Positions 7,858-17,172 of a stretch of 64,000 nucleotides of DNA are shown piece by piece. Position numbers and translations under genes: made by a program. The DNA comes from an uncultured bacterium (lineage in GTDB: Bacteria > Verrucomicrobiota > Lentisphaeria > Oligosphaerales > Oligosphaeraceae). The notes beneath the pieces were generated by a model. The model worked only from the letters and a program-made list of their open reading frames with translations, had not been told where the DNA came from and did no database searches. Location: the NCBI GenBank assembly GCA_902776645.1, contig CACYQT010000010.1, forward strand, positions 1-64,000, given 5' to 3'. Within the stretch, counting starts at the first letter, position 1. Each line of letters begins with the position of its first letter.

Positions 7858-8841
7858 TCATTTTGGCTTGCCGGTCTCGAAATACGGCCAGCCGTCCTCC
7901 CCCCAGAGGATTTCCTGCAGATGGAGGTTGCGCAGCCAGCCTTTGTTGAGCGACGCCTGATGGCAGTGGTAGAACATGTATGTTTTGCCGTCGCCGTCCG
8001 TGATGATTTCGCCGTTGTGGCCCGGCCCGTAGAATTCGTCTCCGGCGTCCGAACGGAGAATTTTCGTGGCGTTGCCTTCCTTCATCGGCTTGCCTTCCTT
8101 GTCCACGAATTCGCCTTCCAGCGTCTTGCTGCGGCCGACGACGAGCGAATACGTATGGTTGTTGTACCATCCGCAACTCGCGAAAAGATACCACCAGCCG
8201 TCGCGACGATAGAGATAGCATCCTTCATAAACCTTTGAACGCGAACGATTCTGGTCGGAATCCAATCCTGCGACATGGACGTATTGCGCATTGTCCACGA
8301 CGGACAGGCCGTCCGGCTTCAATTCCACGCGGTGCATCTTGCCAATGCTGCCGAAGAACAGCCACAGCTTGCCTGTGTCCGGATCCTTCACGACCTCCGG
8401 ATCAATGGTGTCTTTGATTTTCGTATCCTTGCTGCGCGTAATGACATGCATGTCTTCGAAGGGGCCAGTCGCGTTGTCGCTGCTGAAGACGGCGATGGCG
8501 GAATCATGCGCGGAGTTGTAGAGCGTCACGTAGAACATCCATTTGCCGTTGAGGCGGATCATGTCCGGAGCCCAGATGTTCTTGAATTCCTTATGGATGA
8601 CTGCGATCATCTCCTCAGAGAACGGCCGTTTTCCGGAACTCTCCCATTTGACGAGATTCTTGCTCTGAAGAATCAGGCCGCGGCCGCCGCCAGGTGTCGC
8701 GCAACAGTAATACATGCCGTCGTCCGCCTGCCAGATGGTCGGATCCGGCGCGTTGCCGCCGTACACGGGATTCTTGATCGGTTCCAATGCCGAAGATATT
8801 CCGACACCGCACAACAATATGCCAATGAGTAGTTTTTGCAT
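7858..8841 (-). CDS. GH43-family arabinanase-like glycoside hydrolase, secreted
   Basis: A 327-residue five-bladed beta-propeller enzyme with an N-terminal signal peptide (residues 1-18). The three expected acids are present: general base D33 in NAPDPTIW, the pKa modulator D147 in TIDPEV, and the general acid E206 in VYEGCY. Length and motifs fit the endo-1,5-alpha-L-arabinanase/exo-arabinosidase part of GH43. The preferred substrate (arabinan or arabinoxylan side chains) cannot be read from sequence. It is transcribed alone, with CCACTAR/TTAGTGG heptamer arrays on both sides, the upstream one touching the start codon. It probably acts in the periplasm or outside the cell with the other hydrolases here. 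Confidence 0.85.
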   Translation of the reverse strand: MQKLLIGILLCGVGISSALEPIKNPVYGGNAPDPTIWQADDGMYYCCATPGGGRGLILQSKNLVKWESSGKRPFSEEMIAVIHKEFKNIWAPDMIRLNGKWMFYVTLYNSAHDSAIAVFSSDNATGPFEDMHVITRSKDTKIKDTIDPEVVKDPDTGKLWLFFGSIGKMHRVELKPDGLSVVDNAQYVHVAGLDSDQNRSRSKVYEGCYLYRRDGWWYLFASCGWYNNHTYSLVVGRSKTLEGEFVDKEGKPMKEGNATKILRSDAGDEFYGPGHNGEIITDGDGKTYMFYHCHQASLNKGWLRNLHLQEILWGEDGWPYFETGKPK

Positions 8842-8844
8842 TTT

Positions 8845-8893
8845 TAGTGGTTAGTGGTTAGTGGTTAATCGGGAGGGCTGCGCTCCTGCGTGG
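8845..8893. repeat. TTAGTGG heptamer array plus GGGAGGGCTGCGCTCCTGCG element
   Basis: Three and a half copies of TTAGTGG (8845-8868) directly upstream of the GH43 start are followed by a short GC-rich imperfect palindrome (8870-8889). A close variant of the palindrome lies at 60825-60841. The array takes the place where a ribosome site for GH43 would be. Confidence 0.65.
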
Positions 8894-8945
8894 CCGATGG
8901 TTAATGATTCGTATGAATCCAGAACATCCATTAAAAACTTTTATG

Positions 8946-9770
8946 CTATCCAATCCATTCATGCATTTTCTTCACGAAATGCGGGAAGGCGATTTCCGGT
9001 TCGTCGATTTCCGGATGCCATTTCTTCTCCCATTCGAAGGAGAAATAGCCGTCGTAACCATCTGCGATGACTTGTTTTAGAATCGGGACAATTGGAATCT
9101 CGCCGTCGCCGACCTTCACCAACGTCCAGTCTTTCGCGCCATCCGCCTTCTTACGCATGTAGTCTTTGATGTGCATGTGCTTCAGCAACGGTTTGATCAT
9201 CGTGTAGAATTCCATGAAGTTGTCGCCGTATGTCTTGTCGCTGTGTTCGATATCCCACAGGATGCCTGCCCCGGGCGTTTGTTTGAAGGCCTCCACAATC
9301 GGGCCGAGCGTATCCGCCGTATTGAAATCGCCATGGACTTCCAGATTGACGTCGACACCATGCTGATGGCCGTATGCGGCGACTTCGCAGATGCCGTCTG
9401 CGACGCGCTTTACGGTCTCCGCTTTCTTCGTTGGATCCGGAATGTTGTTGCCGAAAACACGCATGGCGGGAATCTCCATCCGTTCAAGAATATCGATGGT
9501 TTTCTTCGCCTTTTCGATGACTTGCGCGACTTTCGCCGCATCATGGAAACTGAAGGATGAACCGAAGCCGATGATCTTCAGGCCGTACTGCTTAAGCAAG
9601 GCTTTCGTTTCCGCCTGCTTGTCTGGCGCAAACCACGTGATGTCATCCGCTTCCATCTTGCCGTCGATGCCGCGCACTTCAATGCCCTGCACGCCGTACG
9701 CATGGAAGTTTTCCAAGACTTGCTGGAACGTCCAATTCGGGCAGCCCAATGTCGAAATCGCAAGTTTCAT
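8946..9770 (-). CDS. sugar phosphate isomerase/epimerase family protein (xylose isomerase-like TIM barrel)
   Basis: A 274-residue TIM-barrel protein of the AP endonuclease 2 superfamily. The start at 9770 (MKLAISTLGCPNWTF) is set by an AGGAGC site, in preference to an in-frame ATG 27 bases upstream. The metal-binding residues characteristic of the family can be followed: E in VNLEVHGDF, D and H in LWDIEHSD, H in HMHIKD and E in FSFEWEK. There is no signal peptide, so it is cytosolic. It lies 23 bases downstream of the GH106-like gene on the same strand, so it probably isomerises a sugar that enzyme releases. The exact substrate is unknown. Confidence 0.85.
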   Translation of the reverse strand: MKLAISTLGCPNWTFQQVLENFHAYGVQGIEVRGIDGKMEADDITWFAPDKQAETKALLKQYGLKIIGFGSSFSFHDAAKVAQVIEKAKKTIDILERMEIPAMRVFGNNIPDPTKKAETVKRVADGICEVAAYGHQHGVDVNLEVHGDFNTADTLGPIVEAFKQTPGAGILWDIEHSDKTYGDNFMEFYTMIKPLLKHMHIKDYMRKKADGAKDWTLVKVGDGEIPIVPILKQVIADGYDGYFSFEWEKKWHPEIDEPEIAFPHFVKKMHEWIG

Positions 9771-9793
9771 GTTTGCTCCTTTGTTGTTATATT

Positions 9794-12235
9794 TCAATGA
9801 GTTGGTTCATCCAAAAGCCAATCCGCGGCAAAGATTCCGATGGTGCCATCGGCGGTCGGCGGCGTGTACAGGCCTGCTTTCATTTTGCTGAACCGTTCAC
9901 GGCCGAAAATGGCGGAAACAGGCGCGTCCAAGATGACCGACAGCTTCATATTTTTGCCGCGCTTTTCTTTCGGCACAGGCCAGATGAACGGCGCCCACGC
10001 CTTCGCGCCAAGGCTTTTTGAGCTAATGAACGATGGCAACACCTTGACACCGAGGATCGTGTCATCCAACTGGACATCCGCACACAAATCATTCGTATCC
10101 AAGCGAATAAACGCTGCATTCTCCGGAACGTGAACATTCTTTTCGAGAATGACCCGCCCCGCGTAGTTACGGAGTCCCTTCACCGTCAAATCACCTTTCG
10201 GCACGTATTCAGGCAGTGCGCAAATTGTCATTTTGCCGTTCGCGGGATCCGTCGCCTCCACGGCGAAAGCCCCCACCATGAAAACGCCTGGGAGATACGG
10301 ATATTCCTCCGCATCTCCCGTCAGCTGAAGGACATGTTCACCTACGGTCAACCTCATGAGCATCGTCTGAACATACAGTTCGTTCAATCCTTGCGGCAAT
10401 GCATCGGGAGCTCTTGAAACGACGATCATCTCCTCGCTGTCCAACGTAGCGGAGGCTTTTTCTCCATAACGGCACAACATGAAGAAGACTTCTCCGACAT
10501 CTTCCTTTACCGTCAGAAGGAGCGTCCGATCATCATTGAATTCCGGGCAGAGGATATTCGGGCGATCCAACGAAAGCTGCCAATTTTCGCCACTGATGCC
10601 GACGGATTTCGGAAACGCCGAAACAGTGGCTCCCGGCGTGACACCATCCGGCCCGACGACGACGCAACCGCCTGCCCACAAGGCGAATACTGTTTTGTAA
10701 CCATTGAAATCCAATGCCAAGACTCTCGGCTCGTTCTTCCGCCCGCGCAAATCAAGGATCACGACATTGCCGTCCGCATAACATCTTGTCAATACGTCAC
10801 AGACGCGTTTTCCCTCCACGTCGGTGACCGTCGCGCTTCGCGGAATGTTGCCTTCGGCCCACTCGATGAAGGCATCGATGGCTTCAAAACGCTTGCCGGA
10901 TTTCTCTTCCACGATGCCGTTCGTCTCAATCCGCAGCACAGCGGGAGCGTCTGCCGAAGCTTTGTCGTTGCGATGGATGAACTTCCACGACCACTGCGCG
11001 GCGACCAGTTTCTTCAGCATTTCATTCTGGTCCGGATCATATTCCGCATAGCGTATCTCTATTTCCGGCAGGACCTTCCGACTTGCGAACGATGCCGCCT
11101 TCGCCGCGTCTTCGCCAAGCTCCGCATAGTGGTCGAACCACGTCTGCGCAGGCGTCGTCGGATTGTACCATCCTTTCTTATAGATGTTTCCCTGCGACTG
11201 GAACTGCGCGACGGCCATCAGATAATGGTCGATGCCGAACATGGCGACAAGCCAGATCATCTGGCGGTATTTCATGGCCGGCATGTCGGAGGGCCCCAAC
11301 GCGAACAGCTCCGCCAGACCGCCGTTGCCGCGTTTTTCGACACCGTAACGCGCTGTTCCAAGTGTTTGCCATTCAATCTTCTCCAACGTCGTCGCAGTAC
11401 TGATTTCATCCATGCCGGGCATGGAGAAACCGGCAATCTGCACGAGCGGATCACCATTGAACCGCAGCGCATGGATGTTGTGCTCGGCCATCAGATGGCC
11501 CGTCAGCAGGATGCCGTGCTCGTCGCACCAGTTGCGGATTTTATCAAAGAACGTCTCGCGGAAGCGTTTCGCCACGACTTCATGGTAGGCGTTGATGAAA
11601 TCCAATTTTGCAGCGCCTTCCAGCTGACGCTTCATGTCATTCTTCAAATCACGCCCTGTCAAGGATTTGTAATCATCTTCCATCTCCGGATACCAGGCGA
11701 TCTGGATTTTCTGCGAAGCATTTGGCGTCAAGAGCGTGGTCGGATAGGCATACGACGGCTCGTCTGTGAAAATGCCTTTGATCAGCTTGCCGAATTGGTC
11801 GCCGAAACGGCGGTAGTACTCTTCATGCGTCGTCTGGATGAAGAAATCCACCGCATCTGGATTCAGCAGATTCGGATATTTGCTGTCAAGGCCAAACCCG
11901 AACTGCACGGATCCATCCGCAAGTTTTTCCGCTGTAAGAAATTGCGAACCGTATTCAGGCTTTTCCGCCATGACGCGACCACCGCACTGACCGCTCGGCC
12001 AGTTGAATTCGTCATACAGCCAGACCGCTTCAAAATCCAATTTTTCAGCGGTTTTCAGAATCCAACCGACGGTCGTGAACCATTCTTCAGACAAATACGG
12101 GACTTCGCATCCCGCCCGCGGATACACGAGAAACTGCGTGATGCCGACGCGGCGGAACTCGCCCATGAACCATTTGATGAAATCTTTCGTCGGCCGCCCC
12201 GTGACGGCGCTCATTGGAATCAACGGATTTTTCAT
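9794..12235 (-). CDS. GH106-like glycoside hydrolase (putative alpha-L-rhamnosidase)
   Basis: An 813-residue enzyme. The N-terminal TIM barrel carries VWLYDEFNWPSGQCGG (about 71-86), closely matching the tryptophan-rich WPSG region of GH106 alpha-L-rhamnosidases and relatives. Acidic clusters follow in IKGIFTDEPSYAY and in the TGHLMAEHN region, with beta-sandwich domains over the last 350 residues. It has no signal peptide, which is common for intracellular GH106-like enzymes that process imported oligosaccharides. It forms a probable two-gene operon with the isomerase at 8946. The family is fairly clear, but specificity is not, since many GH106-like proteins are unassigned. Confidence 0.65.
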   Translation of the reverse strand: MKNPLIPMSAVTGRPTKDFIKWFMGEFRRVGITQFLVYPRAGCEVPYLSEEWFTTVGWILKTAEKLDFEAVWLYDEFNWPSGQCGGRVMAEKPEYGSQFLTAEKLADGSVQFGFGLDSKYPNLLNPDAVDFFIQTTHEEYYRRFGDQFGKLIKGIFTDEPSYAYPTTLLTPNASQKIQIAWYPEMEDDYKSLTGRDLKNDMKRQLEGAAKLDFINAYHEVVAKRFRETFFDKIRNWCDEHGILLTGHLMAEHNIHALRFNGDPLVQIAGFSMPGMDEISTATTLEKIEWQTLGTARYGVEKRGNGGLAELFALGPSDMPAMKYRQMIWLVAMFGIDHYLMAVAQFQSQGNIYKKGWYNPTTPAQTWFDHYAELGEDAAKAASFASRKVLPEIEIRYAEYDPDQNEMLKKLVAAQWSWKFIHRNDKASADAPAVLRIETNGIVEEKSGKRFEAIDAFIEWAEGNIPRSATVTDVEGKRVCDVLTRCYADGNVVILDLRGRKNEPRVLALDFNGYKTVFALWAGGCVVVGPDGVTPGATVSAFPKSVGISGENWQLSLDRPNILCPEFNDDRTLLLTVKEDVGEVFFMLCRYGEKASATLDSEEMIVVSRAPDALPQGLNELYVQTMLMRLTVGEHVLQLTGDAEEYPYLPGVFMVGAFAVEATDPANGKMTICALPEYVPKGDLTVKGLRNYAGRVILEKNVHVPENAAFIRLDTNDLCADVQLDDTILGVKVLPSFISSKSLGAKAWAPFIWPVPKEKRGKNMKLSVILDAPVSAIFGRERFSKMKAGLYTPPTADGTIGIFAADWLLDEPTH

Positions 12236-12282
12236 GATTTTTCTTCTGGCTGTCCTGTGTCTTCTGGTTCAAATCCTTTTCC

Positions 12283-12297
12283 ATAATATATTATAAC
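12283..12297. promoter_or_regulatory. divergent AT-rich promoter core
   Basis: The 12-bp palindrome ATAATATATTAT (12283-12294), extended to TATAAC, lies between divergently transcribed genes (9794-12235 minus, 12352 plus). It can supply -10 boxes in both directions. Clear -35 boxes are not visible. Confidence 0.4.
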
Positions 12298-12351
12298 GTC
12301 TGCAAAAAACCACACGACAATTTTCATCCATCCATTCATCGGCAAGGCATC

Positions 12352-13296
12352 ATGTCATTTTTCATCGCAATACTCAGCGGCCTCCTCGGAGGCTTCGGCG
12401 GCGTCGGTTATAAAATCTCCGGCTCGGGCAAAGTCAACGCGTTGCAAAGCGCATCCGTTCTAGCGTTTTTCGGCGTGATTTTCTTCGGAATCCGCGCGGC
12501 GTATTTCGGCGAATGGCAGTCGCTGACATGGCAGATGGTCGTGTTGACCATCGTGACCGGCGTCGCGCAGTATCTCGGACAGATCATGCTGAAAGTCACG
12601 CTGGACATGGGGCCGCTGTCGCTGGTCTGGTGCGCCGCCGCGTTACAGTTCATGCCCGCCATCATTTTCTCCTATTTTGCGTACAATGAACCGTTTACGA
12701 TCTTCTATCTTCTTGCGTTGGCGGCGCTTTTCGGGGCGATTGTCTCCGCTTCCGGCGGCCAGGAGAAGACGGACGGCGGAAAATTGCGCAGCCCCGCATG
12801 GCTGTTCGGTCTCTCCCTGCTGGTCATGCTGACGCTGTTCAGCAGCTGCGCGATCGCCATGAAATTCGGCTGGTACTACCACGTGCCAGGCGCCGCGGAA
12901 AGCCTCATGCAGAACAACGGCAACGTCTTTTTCTGCCTCCTCTACGCAGCGATTTTCACGTTCTGCACGGCGGACGTCGTGATCCGTAAAACGTGGCATT
13001 TCAGCACGAAAGGCTGGATCGGCAGCCTCATGCTCGCCTTCGGCACCATCCTGCAGTTCACGTTGCAGAAATCCGTCCTCCATCTGCCGGCCGCCCTGCT
13101 CTTCGCCCTCTCCTGCTCCGCCTCCATCCTTTTCACAAGCATCATTTCCACGACGTTCTTCCACGAGAAACGCACCCGCAACTGGTATCTGACGCTTATC
13201 TTCGCCCTTCTGGCCATTTCCTTCATGGCCATCCCGTCGCCGAAGGAAGATTCCGCTCAAAACGACAGCAAGTCTTTAATTGAAAAGGAGATGTGA
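12352..13296 (+). CDS. DMT/EamA-like membrane transporter
   Basis: A 314-residue hydrophobic protein with about ten predicted membrane helices. It begins with a glycine-rich first helix (FIAILSGLLGGFGGVGYKI) as in the drug/metabolite transporter superfamily and has two five-helix halves. The C-terminus is polar and short. It is divergent from the GH106-like gene and one overlap-length away from the secreted phosphatase downstream (13301). Import or export of a sugar, amino acid or metabolite is plausible; the substrate is unknown. Confidence 0.7.
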   Translation: MSFFIAILSGLLGGFGGVGYKISGSGKVNALQSASVLAFFGVIFFGIRAAYFGEWQSLTWQMVVLTIVTGVAQYLGQIMLKVTLDMGPLSLVWCAAALQFMPAIIFSYFAYNEPFTIFYLLALAALFGAIVSASGGQEKTDGGKLRSPAWLFGLSLLVMLTLFSSCAIAMKFGWYYHVPGAAESLMQNNGNVFFCLLYAAIFTFCTADVVIRKTWHFSTKGWIGSLMLAFGTILQFTLQKSVLHLPAALLFALSCSASILFTSIISTTFFHEKRTRNWYLTLIFALLAISFMAIPSPKEDSAQNDSKSLIEKEM

Positions 13297-13300
13297 ATCC

Positions 13301-14059
13301 ATGAAAACGACACGGTTGCTTTTCTGCGCCGCTTTCTGCCTCCTGCCGGTCATCGCCAAAGCGCAACAGACGACGGTTTGGACCGTCGCCTGCGTCAACT
13401 GCGGCCAATTCCATTACGGCGACAAGAAGACCGCTCCGGAAGACTACCGCCGCCGCTGGCAGAAGCTGTTCGCGGACGTCGATGCGGATGTCTTTTTCAT
13501 GGAGGACAATCCGTCCGATTTCCCGTTCAATACGATCCGTTTTCCGAAATTCGACATCCGCGCGGATGCCAAAGCCACGCCAGTCTCCGCAACAATTGTC
13601 AAATTGACGAATGAAATCGACGGCCATAAATCACCGCGTTATCGTGCTTTCCGGCTCCTCTACAACATCAGCGGCAAGAAGGTCGCGTTCTACGGCATGC
13701 ATCTTGTCGCGGAAGGCCATATCAAAGTGAAAAAGGCTGAAGGCGAACAATGGTCGCTCTCGCAGAAGCTTCGTCAGATCCAGTTCAAAGAACTGATGGA
13801 TGACGCGAAGCAATTCGACGGCGCCGTCTTCACAGGCGATTTCAACGCCCAGATTCCGGAGGAATACAATGTGTTCAAGCAAAACGGCTTCACGCTCTCG
13901 AACTGCTCCGAAACATACGGCGCCACCGCCACGCTTCGCGACATTCCAGCGGACAACATCGTCGTCTCCCCATGGATCAAGATCTTGGAATTCAAGATCT
14001 TGAAGAATTACAAACTGGACACGGACCACTTCCCGCTGGTGGCCAAACTGCAATTTTGA
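13301..14059 (+). CDS. secreted endonuclease/exonuclease/phosphatase (EEP) family protein
   Basis: A 252-residue protein beginning at 13301, set by an AAGGAGA site. A signal peptide (MKTTRLLFCAAFCLLPVIAKA) is followed by an EEP fold: VACVNCG near the start of the domain, a metal-binding acid in VFFMEDNPSD, YGMHLVAEG, the catalytic GDFNA (about residue 180) and C-terminal TDHFPLVAKL. EEP proteins cut phosphodiesters in nucleic acids, inositol phosphates or sphingomyelin. An exported one most likely scavenges phosphate or nucleosides. It probably shares a transcript with the DMT transporter. Confidence 0.8.
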   Translation: MKTTRLLFCAAFCLLPVIAKAQQTTVWTVACVNCGQFHYGDKKTAPEDYRRRWQKLFADVDADVFFMEDNPSDFPFNTIRFPKFDIRADAKATPVSATIVKLTNEIDGHKSPRYRAFRLLYNISGKKVAFYGMHLVAEGHIKVKKAEGEQWSLSQKLRQIQFKELMDDAKQFDGAVFTGDFNAQIPEEYNVFKQNGFTLSNCSETYGATATLRDIPADNIVVSPWIKILEFKILKNYKLDTDHFPLVAKLQF

Positions 14060-14109
14060 GAGAAAAGGGACAAGAGCGACAAAAGGGACAGAAGAGACTG
14101 AATGCAATC

Positions 14110-14148
14110 GTCCCAGCCGTCCCAGTTGTCCCAGCCGTCCCAGTTAAC
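14110..14148. repeat. 9-bp tandem repeat GTCCCAGYY
   Basis: Four copies of GTCCCAGCC/GTCCCAGTT alternate between the convergent EEP and fucosidase genes and end at the fucosidase stop codon. A looser GGGACA repeat precedes them at 14067. Confidence 0.65.
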
Positions 14149-15459
14149 TCATTGTAATTCCGGCGCGTAACGCAGTGACAGGCTCTTGACGGAGGGTTCG
14201 CCGTCGCATGCCGTGATGATGAGTTTCACCACCGAAGCCGTGGTTTGCGGGAAGCGCGCGATGCGGCGGAATCCGGCCAGCTTGCCCTCCGCAACCACTT
14301 GTCCGTCAATGACAAACTTCCATCCTTTGATGCGCATGCCTTTCGTGATGTCTTCACGGAAGTCCACGGCGTTGAACGATTTCGCGCCGTTCAGCTTGTA
14401 GCTGTATTCCGTGCCTTCCGCCGTCTTCTTCGTCTCGATAGTCGCGCCTTCCGCGAAATCCACCGCGTTGTAGGCGCGGATGTAGTCACCGAACTCTTTC
14501 AGACGGATGACATCGCCTTCGTCCAGCAGCCCTTCGTTGTTGGGAGCCAAGCCCAAATCCAGAATGCCGCCGCGGCCGACGGATTCGAAATAGCGAGTCG
14601 TCAGTTCTTTCAGACTCTTGGCCTGCTGGTCCTTATGCCAGAACCACCCTTTGCGCAGCGGTGTGTCGCATTCCGGCGGACGGAAATAATTGCCGCGAAC
14701 AAATGGATAATCATCTGGAACAAAGCCAGTTTCGTTGCCAGGCCAGTTCATTGAACGGCTCGAATCAGGGCCGAAAACGACTGATTGCGGATTCTTGTCA
14801 AACAACGCCTTCAGCAGGCGGTCGAATTCATAATATTCATGGGCGGGCTTGGGCAGCGTCCGCTTGCCCGGATCGCCGCCGTACCATCCGTCGCCGCCAT
14901 TTGCGCCATCGAGCCAGATTTCGGTAATCGGGCCGTAGTTGTCCATCAAATCCGCCCATTGGCTGTGGAAATACTCCACGTATGCAGGACGCGCGTATTC
15001 CGCCTGATGGCGGTCCCACGGCGAAAGATACGCGGCGAATTCCAAGCCAGCCTCCAACGTGGCGTCGCGGACTTCCTTCACGATGTCGCCTTTGCCATTC
15101 TTCCACGGCGAATTGGCGACCGTGTAGTCTTTATTCAACTTGCTCGGCCACAGGCAGAAGCCGTCATGATGCTTGCAGACCAGAACGATCCGTTTGATGC
15201 CGCCGGCCTTCGCCGCCGCAACCCATTGCCGCGCATCGAATTTCACAGGATTGAAAACCGCCGGCGGCGTGTCGCCGAAGCCCCATTCCTTATCAACGAA
15301 CGTGTTCAGCCCGAAGTGGATGATGGAAATCACTTCCAAATCCAGCGTGTGCAGCTGCTGCGCGCTCGGAACCGTCACGTTGCCGACGCCCGCCACTTCC
15401 ACCGTGTCCGAAAACGCCATCGCCGCGCACATCATCGCCGCAAAAAGACTGTGTTTCAT
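14149..15459 (-). CDS. GH29 alpha-L-fucosidase, secreted
   Basis: About 436 residues. The start at 15459 (MKHSLFAAMMCAAMAFS) has AGGAG seven bases upstream; an ATG six bases earlier is too close to it. A signal peptide precedes the GH29 barrel. The family landmarks are IIHFGLNTFVDKEWG, VCKHHDGFCLWPS, and the nucleophile Asp in TEIWLDGANG (about residue 184). The general acid is variable in GH29 and I cannot place it. A small beta-sandwich with YSLNG-like strands closes the protein. It releases alpha-linked fucose from mucin, milk or plant glycans. It is divergent from the esterase-isomerase-hydrolase operon at 15553. Confidence 0.9.
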   Translation of the reverse strand: MKHSLFAAMMCAAMAFSDTVEVAGVGNVTVPSAQQLHTLDLEVISIIHFGLNTFVDKEWGFGDTPPAVFNPVKFDARQWVAAAKAGGIKRIVLVCKHHDGFCLWPSKLNKDYTVANSPWKNGKGDIVKEVRDATLEAGLEFAAYLSPWDRHQAEYARPAYVEYFHSQWADLMDNYGPITEIWLDGANGGDGWYGGDPGKRTLPKPAHEYYEFDRLLKALFDKNPQSVVFGPDSSRSMNWPGNETGFVPDDYPFVRGNYFRPPECDTPLRKGWFWHKDQQAKSLKELTTRYFESVGRGGILDLGLAPNNEGLLDEGDVIRLKEFGDYIRAYNAVDFAEGATIETKKTAEGTEYSYKLNGAKSFNAVDFREDITKGMRIKGWKFVIDGQVVAEGKLAGFRRIARFPQTTASVVKLIITACDGEPSVKSLSLRYAPELQ

Positions 15460-15479
15460 AGCCATGCTCCTGTCATCAT

Positions 15480-15510
15480 TTGATTTTTTGCTCTATTATA
15501 ATAATGTATG
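15480..15510. promoter_or_regulatory. AT-rich promoter region between divergent fucosidase and esterase genes
   Basis: TATTATAATAATG (15494-15506) offers TATAAT at 15497-15502 on the plus strand and ATTATA-type boxes on the minus strand. It is the only AT-rich site in the 93-base divergent gap, so it probably serves both operons. Confidence 0.4.
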
Positions 15511-15552
15511 GAATAATCTACATTCAACTCCACGATAAGGCAACTGTTCACG

Positions 15553-16278
15553 ATGAATATCCATTCCTTTGTCATGATGGGCCAGTCCAACATGGCCGGC
15601 CGCGGCGATTTCGGCGAAGTTCCGCCCATCAACCACCCACGCTGCAGGATGCTCCGCAACGGCCGCTGGCAGCCCATGGCCGAACCGATCAATCCAGACA
15701 GGCCGATCTTCGATATCCTCTTTCATTCAGGCGTCTGCCTAACAGCTTCATTCGCAGAATCCTACGCCAATACCTACACGGATGTGCAGTGTGGTCTCAT
15801 CCCCTGCGCGGACGGCGGCACATCCATAGACGACTGGGAGCCCGGCGGCCTTCTCTACGACAACGCCGTCTTCCAGACACAGCAGGCAAAACGCACGTCC
15901 GAAGTCCGCGGCATCCTCTGGCATCAGGGCGAACAGGATTGCGGCTCCGCTGAAAAACTCCGCCACTATCGCTCTAAATTCGAAATCTTTCTTGCGCAAT
16001 TCATTGAAGACACGGAACTTCCAAGCGACATTCCAATCGTTGTCGGCGAACTGGGCTATTTCGCGACGCCAATGGTCGATTTCGATGGCGAACGAATCAA
16101 CGCGACGGCCTACATGAACGCCCTCTTCCGCACCATTGCCGACGAAACACCGAACATCGCCCTCGCCTCCGCAGACGGCCTCGATCCCAAGCCAGACGGA
16201 ATCCATTTCAATTCCGCTTCGCTTCGCATTTTCGGCCGCCGCTATTTCGATGCCTATCAATCACTTGTGAAATATTAA
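15553..16278 (+). CDS. CE6/SASA-type carbohydrate O-acetylesterase
   Basis: A 241-residue SGNH-fold esterase. The nucleophile S12 lies in VMMGQSNMAGRG, the oxyanion region is PCADGGTSIDDW, block III is LWHQGEQDC, and the catalytic Asp-His pair is in PDGIHFNS near the C-terminus. The compact form without extra beta-sandwiches resembles plant/bacterial CE6 acetyl xylan esterases more than the long sialate esterases elsewhere in this window. There is no signal peptide. It is the first gene of a tight operon (gaps of 12 and 6 bases) with an isomerase and a large hydrolase. Confidence 0.85.
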   Translation: MNIHSFVMMGQSNMAGRGDFGEVPPINHPRCRMLRNGRWQPMAEPINPDRPIFDILFHSGVCLTASFAESYANTYTDVQCGLIPCADGGTSIDDWEPGGLLYDNAVFQTQQAKRTSEVRGILWHQGEQDCGSAEKLRHYRSKFEIFLAQFIEDTELPSDIPIVVGELGYFATPMVDFDGERINATAYMNALFRTIADETPNIALASADGLDPKPDGIHFNSASLRIFGRRYFDAYQSLVKY

Positions 16279-16290
16279 GGAGAAAAAAAC

Positions 16291-17166
16291 ATGTACACGA
16301 TTTCCCACTTTTTCGCGAATCGCATCTTCGATGAAGCAACCTTGAAATATTTCATGTACGAAATCGCCCGCCATGGGGCGGAGCATCTTGTCATCACCAA
16401 TCCATGGTGCGTCAAATATATTGAGGATCCGACCTTTCTCGACGTTCTGAAAAGATGCTGCGAAAGTTCGGGCATCACCTTCGCCGGATGCCATGCGCCA
16501 TTCGGAATTGGTTGGGATCTGGACACTTGGGATGCCGAACGCCGCCCCGCCATGTTGGAGGAGCAATCCCGTTGCATCGCCTTCGCCGCGGAGTTTGGCG
16601 TGAAGACGATGACGTTCCATCCTGGCGCCATGCCGCCAGATTACACGCTGCCGCAATTGCGCGATCTCATTCGGGCTTCCCTCGAATATCTGCTTCCCTA
16701 CGCGGAAAAATACGGCGTCATCATGTGCATCGAGAACGCCATGCGCCCCACGAACACGCCGGATGAACTGCTCCGTTATCTGAAAGAATTCGATACACCT
16801 TGGCTTGGATGCACTTACGATACAGGGCACGCCAATGTCATGAGCAGTTTCAACGGCACAAAGGATCCGGCAAAATATTCGGAGAAGTTCCTTGCGATCT
16901 GGCCGGACGGCGTCGTTTTCGAAGACCACGCATTGGACAAGCTCGCCCCTTACGTCGTCGTCTCCCATGTCCACAACAACAACGGATACAAGGATGAACA
17001 TCGTTTCATCGACGACGGAGCTCTGGATTGGAAACCGATCATCCGCAAGCTGAAATACGACTGCCCGCGCATCCAGAACATCGAAAACGAGACGAAAGTC
17101 TTCGAGCATCTGATCTCCATGACACGGATCGGGCAGGATTTCGCAAAACTCATCGCAGAAGCGTAA
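16291..17166 (+). CDS. sugar phosphate isomerase/epimerase family protein (xylose isomerase-like)
   Basis: A 291-residue cytosolic TIM barrel of the AP endonuclease 2 superfamily, with an excellent AAGGAG site. Conserved metal and substrate positions: E in MCIENAMRP, D and H in TYDTGHANV, H in VSHVHNNNGYKDEH, and a final E in IENETKVFEH. Family members isomerise or epimerise ketoses or inositols with a divalent metal. It is the middle gene of the operon, so it probably processes the sugar freed by the flanking esterase and hydrolase. It is only distantly similar to the isomerases at 8946 and 53072. Confidence 0.85.
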   Translation: MYTISHFFANRIFDEATLKYFMYEIARHGAEHLVITNPWCVKYIEDPTFLDVLKRCCESSGITFAGCHAPFGIGWDLDTWDAERRPAMLEEQSRCIAFAAEFGVKTMTFHPGAMPPDYTLPQLRDLIRASLEYLLPYAEKYGVIMCIENAMRPTNTPDELLRYLKEFDTPWLGCTYDTGHANVMSSFNGTKDPAKYSEKFLAIWPDGVVFEDHALDKLAPYVVVSHVHNNNGYKDEHRFIDDGALDWKPIIRKLKYDCPRIQNIENETKVFEHLISMTRIGQDFAKLIAEA

Positions 17167-17172
17167 ACCATA

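Noticed and set aside
10973-12286. 437-codon plus-strand frame opposite the GH106-like gene
   Set aside because: Arg-rich shadow of a real gene with recognisable motifs.
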